Below, one piece after another: positions 24,074-29,512 of a stretch of 29,512 nucleotides of DNA (the stretch's first letter is position 1; every line of letters starts with the position of its first letter). The notes under the pieces are model-generated. The model saw nothing but the letters and a program-made list of their open reading frames with translations. It was not told where the DNA came from and did no database searches. The stretch comes from Candidatus Moraniibacteriota bacterium. Lineage in GTDB: Bacteria > Patescibacteriota > Minisyncoccia > Moranbacterales > UBA2206. A program made the translations under genes and the position numbers. The stretch is from contig DPJH01000048.1 in NCBI GenBank assembly GCA_003543115.1, forward strand, positions 1-29,512. The letters run 5' to 3'.

Positions 24074-26086
24074 ATGATTAATAAAAATTTTCTAAAATTA
24101 AATTTGTCATTATTGGCAACCATTGCTCTTGTAGGGGTAATTTATTTTGATTCAGACAAGGCTCAGGGAGCAGACATTATTTTTAACCAGGCAGATCAGG
24201 ATGGCGGACAAGCTGCTTTGATAATAAACAAAACTGATATTGATCATGAATCGGGCAAAGTCCCAGAGGCTAAGGAGGAGGCTGATTTTCAATTGCAGCA
24301 GCAAGTGCAAATCAGAGTCATTGATGCAATCATAGAACCGACTGTTTTGACACGGCCGATTTCAGACGTCACGTCAACCACAGCCATAGGAAGCGGAGAT
24401 ATTATAGCTACGGGAGGGGAAGACCCGGAAAGAATCATGGAATGGGGCATAAGCAGCGGAAATTATACCAATTTGTGTTCTGCCGGAGTCGGAGGATCTG
24501 GAAGTTATTCTTGCAATATTATTAACCTTGAAGGAGGAACCACTTATTATATGAGAGCTAAAGCGGTCAATTCTGCGGGTACGTCTTATGGAGCGGAAAT
24601 AATTTTTCAGACCCTTTCGAATATAACTGAAGAATGTGAATCTGAGAAATTGGAGGCCGATGCAATTTCGTCTTCAGAGATAAAGCTGTCTTGGACGGAT
24701 AATTGCGGAAGCGAGAGCGGATATGAAATTGAAAGAAAAAATACTGACGGTGAATTTAAAAAAATAGACTCAATAGGTAAAAACAAAGAATCCTATATTG
24801 ATAAAAATCTTCGTTCCAATACGGTGTATGAATATAGGATCAGGTCTTATGATATTGATGGAGTATCTGGTTATTCCAATAAAGTTAGCGCTAAGACATT
24901 AGAAGAAGCGGAGGCGGAATTAGGCGAGAATATTTTGCTTGATTTGCCTGATGAAAATATTCAATTGGAAACTGAAAATGAGGTGCTCTCTTTTGATGCG
25001 GATAATGATCTGAAAAATGACAATGTTTCGGAAGAAGAAAATTTTTCAGCAGATGAAGTCCCACAAAGCTCCAAGATCGCCAAGCTTATTTCAGAAGGAA
25101 AGCAGATCAGTGAAGAGATTCTTGAGGACCCTACAGTGAAAAAATCTTCAATAATAGCCGAGAGTGCTGGTTTGGCCGCTGGTGCTGTCTCTGTGGCTGT
25201 GGCGACCGGTGCGATTCCATTAGTTCCTTTGTCTCCTACGCCTTTTGCCGATATATTTTCAAAACTTCTTAGATTATTCGGGTTTTTTGCCCGATCAAAA
25301 AAAAGAGATGAATGGGGAACGGTATTTGACGTTGAAACTCACAGCCCAATTTCTGGAGCGGAAATTTCTATTTTCAACATCGATGAAAAAATGATTGATT
25401 CGGTGACTACCAATAGTGAAGGAAAATTCGGTTTTCTTGCAAGTAGGGGAGAATACAGCTTCAAAGTATTTAAAAAAGATTACGAATTATTTAAAGACGA
25501 TAAGACAGATGAATTTTATGGAGATCTCTATGACGGAAATACTTTTATTATTGAGGATGGGGAAGTGGCTAAAATGAGTATTGCTCTCAAAGCGAACAAT
25601 ATTGATTGGCAAAATTTTTCAAAAAGAAAAATAGCTGCTTATAACTCAACCCTTTCCATTATAAAAAAGAATATTTTTGCCATAATGTTTTATGTCGGCT
25701 TTATCGTTTCTGTCGGGTTGTCATATATATCATTTTCGTTTTTCAATGGAATAATGGTTGTTTTATATTTAGCTATGATAGCTTATAACTTTTTTTTCAA
25801 AACAAGGAATTATGGCTTGATAACTACCAAGACAAAGGAATCTATTCCTTTTGCCGTGATCAGTCTTTATGGCGAAAATGCTCCCCAAAAAAGATTGACT
25901 TTTTCAGTTAGTGATGTTATAGGAAGGTATTTTGTGCTTGTTGAAAATGGAAATTATTTAATGAAGGTACAGGGAAGGGAGTTGGGCGGAAATCCATTTA
26001 GCAAGCTTTTTCCAATCAGCGTGGAAAAAGGAGTTTTTAAGGATGATATCATAATAAATGAAAATGACTACCTAAAAAAAGATTAG
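24074..26086 (+). CDS. FN3 and carboxypeptidase-regulatory-domain envelope protein
   Basis: 670 residues. It has a signal sequence (about 1-33) and a first FN3-like unit (about 98-180, A-I-G-S-G-D-I...E-W-G-I-S). A second FN3 follows at about 190-275 (L-S-W-T-D-N-C-G...Y-E-Y-R-I-R-S-Y-D-I-D-G). An acidic linker (about 280-335) leads to a hydrophobic Ala/Val-rich segment (about 363-387). Then come a CarboxypepD_reg-like beta domain (about 413-470, with P-I-S-G-A-E-I), two membrane helices (about 533-555 and 558-577) and a second such beta domain (about 580-632, S-I-P-F-A-V-I-S). The two beta domains on either side of a helix pair would face the same side, since the helices form a hairpin. Function unknown; an envelope scaffold seems likely. 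Its stop lies 16 bp from the end of miaB, convergent. Confidence 0.82.
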   Translation: MINKNFLKLNLSLLATIALVGVIYFDSDKAQGADIIFNQADQDGGQAALIINKTDIDHESGKVPEAKEEADFQLQQQVQIRVIDAIIEPTVLTRPISDVTSTTAIGSGDIIATGGEDPERIMEWGISSGNYTNLCSAGVGGSGSYSCNIINLEGGTTYYMRAKAVNSAGTSYGAEIIFQTLSNITEECESEKLEADAISSSEIKLSWTDNCGSESGYEIERKNTDGEFKKIDSIGKNKESYIDKNLRSNTVYEYRIRSYDIDGVSGYSNKVSAKTLEEAEAELGENILLDLPDENIQLETENEVLSFDADNDLKNDNVSEEENFSADEVPQSSKIAKLISEGKQISEEILEDPTVKKSSIIAESAGLAAGAVSVAVATGAIPLVPLSPTPFADIFSKLLRLFGFFARSKKRDEWGTVFDVETHSPISGAEISIFNIDEKMIDSVTTNSEGKFGFLASRGEYSFKVFKKDYELFKDDKTDEFYGDLYDGNTFIIEDGEVAKMSIALKANNIDWQNFSKRKIAAYNSTLSIIKKNIFAIMFYVGFIVSVGLSYISFSFFNGIMVVLYLAMIAYNFFFKTRNYGLITTKTKESIPFAVISLYGENAPQKRLTFSVSDVIGRYFVLVENGNYLMKVQGRELGGNPFSKLFPISVEKGVFKDDIIINENDYLKKD

Positions 26087-26102
26087 ATGACTTGATATTA
26101 TC

Positions 26103-27395
26103 TTACGGCAATATTTCTCCTTCAATATTCCAGATGTTAGCTTGGATTATTTTTGCCTTAATTATTTTTCCAACCAAATTTTTCTTTACTGCCGGAAATT
26201 TTACATTTTTGAGAGTGCGAGTTTTCCCGAAATAGAACCCGTCTTTTTCTTTTTCGATCAAAACTTCCAAAGTTTTTCTCAAATATTTTTTATTATTGGC
26301 CAAGGTGGTTCTTTCTAAAATAGCGTTGAGATATTTTTCACGTCTTGCTTTTTCAATCTTGCTGACATTGTCTTTCATATTCCAGGCCGCGGTTCCTGGG
26401 CGAGGGGAGAATTGCCCGAAATACACCATATCATAGCCAACTTTTTCCATTAATCGGGCAGATTCCAGAAATTGTCTTTTGGTTTCTCCTGGAAATCCGA
26501 CGATAATATCGGAAGTCAGAGCGAAAAGACTTTCCGGTTTGTATTTTTTGAAAGCGGATTTAATTTTTTTGACTAATCCCAAGTAGTGTCCGGCAGTGTA
26601 TTTGCGATTCATTTTTTCAAGAACGACATCAGATCCGGCTTGAATCGGAAGATGAACCAATTCGCAAACTTTTTTGCATTGCGCGATAGTTTCAATAAGT
26701 TCCGAAGACATGTCTTTGGGATGGGAAGAAACAAAATTAATCCAGAATTTTCCCGGGATGGCGTTGATTTTTTTAAGCAGTTTCGGGAAATCTATCAAGC
26801 CGTCATTATATGAATTTACATTTTGTCCCAGTAGTGTGACAGATTTATAGCCATCCTTAATCAGGCTTTTTATTTCTGCAATGATTTCTTTGTTCGATCT
26901 TGAAGTTTCACGGCCTCTGGCATAGGGGACAACACAATAGGCGCAAAAATTATTGCAGCCGGTCATGATGGGAATGTTTGCAGAGTAGTGATTGGTATAA
27001 TTAGGTTTTATTTTCAAATATTGGTCAAGAGCGTTGTTGAAAGAGGTTTGCAGCTGATAAGTTTGTAGAAGCTTTGTTATTTCGCTGGGAAAGTTTTTTA
27101 TTTCACAAAATAGATCTACCTTGTTTTGCAGCCTTCTTCGGACGTCTTTTCTGTTAGAAAGGCAGCCTGTCAGGACAATTTTTATATTAGGATTGTTTTT
27201 TCGAAGATTATGGATTTGTCCGTAAGCTCTGTTTTCAGCCATTTGGCGCACTCCGCAAGTATTGAAGACCACTAAATCTGCCTCTTCTATCTTTGAGGTC
27301 GGTTTGTATTTGTTATTTTCCAAAAATCCGTCGATTCTTTCCGAGTCGGAAACATTCATCTGACAGCCGAAAGTTTTAATAAAATAGGTTTTCAT
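26103..27395 (-). CDS. miaB: tRNA-2-methylthio-N6-dimethylallyladenosine synthase
   Basis: Radical-SAM methylthiotransferase converting i6A37 to ms2i6A37. The 430 residues carry the N-terminal UPF0004 domain with three Cys for the auxiliary cluster (C11 in F-G-C-Q-M-N, C47 in F-N-T-C-G-V-R and C78 in L-T-G-C-L). Next comes the radical-SAM cluster motif C147-NNF-C151-AY-C154 and its barrel (IVGFPGET, FSPRPGTAA), and a C-terminal TRAM domain (about 365-430). C-x-x-x-C-x-x-C spacing and the three auxiliary cysteines separate it from MtaB and RimO in general form. It acts after miaA in the same pathway. Confidence 0.95.
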   Translation of the reverse strand: MKTYFIKTFGCQMNVSDSERIDGFLENNKYKPTSKIEEADLVVFNTCGVRQMAENRAYGQIHNLRKNNPNIKIVLTGCLSNRKDVRRRLQNKVDLFCEIKNFPSEITKLLQTYQLQTSFNNALDQYLKIKPNYTNHYSANIPIMTGCNNFCAYCVVPYARGRETSRSNKEIIAEIKSLIKDGYKSVTLLGQNVNSYNDGLIDFPKLLKKINAIPGKFWINFVSSHPKDMSSELIETIAQCKKVCELVHLPIQAGSDVVLEKMNRKYTAGHYLGLVKKIKSAFKKYKPESLFALTSDIIVGFPGETKRQFLESARLMEKVGYDMVYFGQFSPRPGTAAWNMKDNVSKIEKARREKYLNAILERTTLANNKKYLRKTLEVLIEKEKDGFYFGKTRTLKNVKFPAVKKNLVGKIIKAKIIQANIWNIEGEILP

Positions 27396-27448
27396 AATAT
27401 ATATTTAAGTATATTCCAGGATACTATAAAAGCGTTATTTAATCAAGG

Positions 27449-27484
27449 AAAAAGCCAGCCGCAATTAATCAAGGCTGGCTTTTT
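27449..27484 (-). terminator. Intrinsic terminator of thrS
   Basis: AAAAAGCCAGCC (27449-27460) pairs with GGCTGGCTTTTT (27473-27484), a perfect 12-bp stem with a 12-nt loop. It lies 20 bp past the thrS stop and separates thrS from miaB. The stem is A/T-flanked on both sides and could work in both directions. Confidence 0.9.
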
Positions 27485-27503
27485 ACAATTGATAATGGCT
27501 GTA

Positions 27504-29270
27504 TTATTTCTTTTCTTGTATTTCTCCTGTTATTTTCTTTACAAATTCATCGACTTTCATTGCAGTTTGATCTTTTGTTCCTCGCGGACGGACAGCTACG
27601 GATTGCGATTCCATTTCCTTTTCTCCCACTACGAGCATGTATGGAATTTTTTCTTTTTCAGCATTTCGAATTCTTTTGCCGAGACTTTCCGCAGTAGCGT
27701 CGATTTTCACTCGCACTCCTGAGGCAGCCAATTTTTCCCGCACTTCTTCGGCATAGGCTCCAAATTTTTCTTCGGAAACCGGAACAATCATGGCTTGAAT
27801 AGGAGAAAGCCAAACGGGAAAAGCGCCGGCATAGTGCTCAATAAGGATTCCCATAAAACGCTCAAATGATCCTAAAATAGTTCTATGTATTAGGACAGGG
27901 TTTTTTTCTTGTCCATCTTTGTCCGAATAGCGGCAATCAAATTTGAGAGGCATTTGAAAGTCTAATTGGATAGTAGCGCATTGCCAAGTTCTTCCGATAG
28001 CATCTTTAAGCTGGAAATCAATTTTTGGTCCGTAAAAGGCTCCGTCTTTTTCCTTCAGGCCGTAATTATCTCCATAAATTTCTTGTAATATTTTTTTCAG
28101 ATCTTGCTCAGCTTTTTCCCAGACCCTGGCTTCTCCCATAAAATCATCGGGACGAGTGGAAAGAAACGCCTTATATTCCAAGCCGAAAGGTTTATACATT
28201 TTATCCACTAATTGGATGACTTTTTTAATTTCTTCTTCGATCTGATCTTCTCGAATGAAGATGTGGGCATCATCTTGGGTGAATTGTTGAACGCGAAGAA
28301 GTCCTCCGAGTTGTCCTGATTTTTCTCTGCGAGTAATGAGTCCGGGTTCGGCGTAGCGCAGCGGAAGATCCCGATAAGATTTCAATGAATTGTTATATAT
28401 TAGTATGGCGCCGGGACAATCCATCGGTCGAAGCCCGAATTGTTTATTTTCATCCACTGAAACGAAATACATATCATCCTTGTAATGATCCCAATGTCCT
28501 GATTTCTTCCAAATTGCCACATCTAGCATTGATGGGCAAAAAACATTGGAATATTCAAATTCTTTTTGTGCTTCCAACCAGAAATTCTTTAGTTCATTAT
28601 AAATAATAGTTCCTTTGGGATGGAAAAAAGGCATGCCAGGAGCTTCCGGATGAAAAGAAAATAAATCCAATTCTTTTCCGATTTTTCTATGATCTCTTTT
28701 CTCTGCTTCTTCCATAATATGCAAATATTCTTTGAGAGCATCCTTGGTCTCGAATGCTACGCCATAGATTCTTTGCATTTGCTTGTTTTTTTCGTCCGCT
28801 TTCCAATAGGCTCCGGAAATTTTGGTCAACTTGAAAGCGCCTATGGGAATTTCTCCTGTGGAATCAAGATGAGGTCCGGAACATAAATCGACAAAATGGC
28901 CGGATTTGTAAATGGAAATCTGCTCACCGCTTTTTTCCAATTCTGAAATAAGTTCGACTTTATAGATTTGCCCTAATTTTTCGAAATTCTCCTTGGCTTC
29001 TGCTGCTGAAGCTTCTGCTCGTTCAAAGGGATGGTTGGCTTTTATTATGGCTTTCATTTTTTCTTCAAGGATTTCCAAATCTTCCGGAATGAGGGTGCGG
29101 GGAAGATCGATGTCATAGTAGAATCCGTTTTCAATGGCTGGTCCGGTTCCGAACTTGGCTTCCGGAAACATTTCCAAAACAGCTGCAGCTAAGACATGGG
29201 CAGCGCTATGGCGGATTATTTCGATCTTGCCAGTTGAATTTTTTGGAGTTGAAGTTTGTTCTTTTTTCAT
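27504..29270 (-). CDS. thrS: Threonyl-tRNA synthetase, no TGS domain
   Basis: Charges tRNA-Thr in the cytoplasm. From the ATG at 29270 it has 588 residues; the longer frame to 29360 is the regulatory leader, not protein. The usual N-terminal TGS domain (about 60 residues) is absent and the protein starts at the editing domain: H21-S-A-A-H25 and C130-S-G-P-H134. Class II core motifs follow: zinc ligands C285 (RPMDCPGA) and H336 (TQDDAHIF), motif 2 around GQLGGLLRVQQF, motif 3 LIHRTILGSFERFMG, and a normal anticodon-binding domain ending GTKDQTAMKVDEF. Missing TGS is seen in some reduced genomes. Regulation is by an upstream T-box-type leader. Confidence 0.96.
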   Translation of the reverse strand: MKKEQTSTPKNSTGKIEIIRHSAAHVLAAAVLEMFPEAKFGTGPAIENGFYYDIDLPRTLIPEDLEILEEKMKAIIKANHPFERAEASAAEAKENFEKLGQIYKVELISELEKSGEQISIYKSGHFVDLCSGPHLDSTGEIPIGAFKLTKISGAYWKADEKNKQMQRIYGVAFETKDALKEYLHIMEEAEKRDHRKIGKELDLFSFHPEAPGMPFFHPKGTIIYNELKNFWLEAQKEFEYSNVFCPSMLDVAIWKKSGHWDHYKDDMYFVSVDENKQFGLRPMDCPGAILIYNNSLKSYRDLPLRYAEPGLITRREKSGQLGGLLRVQQFTQDDAHIFIREDQIEEEIKKVIQLVDKMYKPFGLEYKAFLSTRPDDFMGEARVWEKAEQDLKKILQEIYGDNYGLKEKDGAFYGPKIDFQLKDAIGRTWQCATIQLDFQMPLKFDCRYSDKDGQEKNPVLIHRTILGSFERFMGILIEHYAGAFPVWLSPIQAMIVPVSEEKFGAYAEEVREKLAASGVRVKIDATAESLGKRIRNAEKEKIPYMLVVGEKEMESQSVAVRPRGTKDQTAMKVDEFVKKITGEIQEKK

Positions 29271-29446
29271 ATAATTTTGTATTTTAAAAATTAAAAAGCA
29301 CCAAAATAAAATTAGAATTTCGAGGTCCTGCTTGTCGGACGGTTCCACTCGAATTCCCAATATTATTTGGGCGCTCTTTTGACCAAATTTGCCAGGTCTG
29401 GCAGAAACTCCGCGGTTGGTAATCGCATCACGGCCTCATTTGAATG
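29271..29446 (-). promoter_or_regulatory. T-box riboswitch-type leader of thrS
   Basis: Leader of about 176 nt read on the minus strand. The antiterminator element is complete: CGAG (29348-29351, extended by AATT at 29352-29355), then the 7-nt bulge TGGAACC (29341-29347), GTCC (29337-29340), a loop (29329-29336), GGAC (29325-29328) and CTCG directly after (29321-29324). This is the UGGNACC bulge and stacked-helix layout of T-boxes. Directly upstream is stem III, CCCAA-ATAATA-TTGGG (29356-29371). Before it lies a stem I region (about 29372-29440) holding a hairpin TGCCA-GACC-TGGCA and several ACC triplets, ACC being a Thr codon. TGGA in the bulge would pair with a tRNA-Thr end having U as discriminator. 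I see no strong alternative terminator, so the mechanism (transcriptional or translational) is open. Confidence 0.85.
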
Positions 29447-29452
29447 TAATTT

Positions 29453-29481
29453 ATTATAACATGAGATTTTTTGGAAAGCAA
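29453..29481 (-). promoter_or_regulatory. Promoter of the thrS leader
   Basis: Minus strand: -35-like TTGCTT (29476-29481), 17-bp spacer, -10 TATAAT (29453-29458). A start near 29446 puts the whole T-box in the transcript. Bases 29482-29512 beyond it show no recognisable feature. Confidence 0.8.
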
Positions 29482-29512
29482 ATAAGGAAGGCTCTATACT
29501 AAACAGTGTGGT

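Noticed and set aside
29271..29360. 30-residue N-terminal extension of threonyl-tRNA synthetase
   Set aside because: No standard start codon is evident, and the segment coincides with the paired T-box antiterminator. The ATG at 29270 gives a clean N-terminus.
1..29512. CRISPR arrays, tRNA or rRNA genes, insertion sequences
   Set aside because: I saw no regularly spaced short repeats, no cloverleaf with TTCRA/CCA features, no rRNA signature and no transposase; reading by eye could miss a divergent tRNA.

Overview
The window looks like part of a small, AT-rich bacterial genome of the Candidate Phyla Radiation (Patescibacteria, most likely the Parcubacteria side). Four observations support this: large secreted proteins built from fibronectin-III-like repeats, a fermentative set (enolase, phosphoglycerate mutase, PfkB kinase, ADP-forming acyl-CoA synthetase), several A-rich leaders without a Shine-Dalgarno sequence, and compact versions of housekeeping proteins (a threonyl-tRNA synthetase without its TGS domain). 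TGA is used as a stop (4752-4754, overlapping the next start), so there is no sign of the UGA-Gly code of Gracilibacteria. The taxonomic placement is inferred from gene content only.

Layout. 1-5053: surface cluster on the + strand, with a 5'-truncated FN3-repeat protein, a membrane-anchored protein with a Cys/His-rich CHNPG module, and a three-helix membrane protein translationally coupled to it. 5069-5892: a single-gene unit for a secreted WxL-like protein with a near-consensus extended promoter, an inverted repeat over the promoter, a hairpin at the extreme 5' end of the predicted mRNA and a strong terminator; it looks like a very abundant surface protein. 6000-9854: enolase, gpmI and a PfkB kinase. 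9855-10172: hairpin-rich DNA with a long imperfect palindrome. 10173-10480: a divergent self-contained unit for a 72-residue two-helix membrane protein. 10532-12595: ADP-forming acyl-CoA synthetase. 12697-19185: probable operon of recJ, RNase HI, a MacA-like adaptor, a MacB-type ATPase and two paralogous permeases. 19224-20094: palindrome and Bro-N protein. 20214-22865: DUF916-like protein, a small membrane protein and a two-thioredoxin-domain DsbA-like protein. 22965-29481: miaA, miaB and thrS on the minus strand, with another FN3 envelope protein (24074-26086) on + between miaA and miaB.

How the genes work together. Glycolytic carbon passes through 3-PG, 2-PG and PEP (gpmI, eno); acetyl-CoA can then yield acetate and ATP through the Acd-type enzyme. 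The exported FN3, WxL-like and DUF916-like proteins plus the DsbA-like oxidoreductase suggest an elaborate, partly disulfide-bonded envelope. The tripartite ABC module may export a peptide or lipophilic compound. miaA and miaB make ms2i6A37 in tRNA.

Most striking signals: a T-box riboswitch-type leader upstream of thrS (7-nt bulge TGGAACC between perfectly paired helices, preceded by stem III, below a 17-bp-spaced promoter); the full expression signature around the 5200 gene; the long palindrome 9921-10048; and shared TGATA/TATCA palindromes on both sides of the Bro-N gene.
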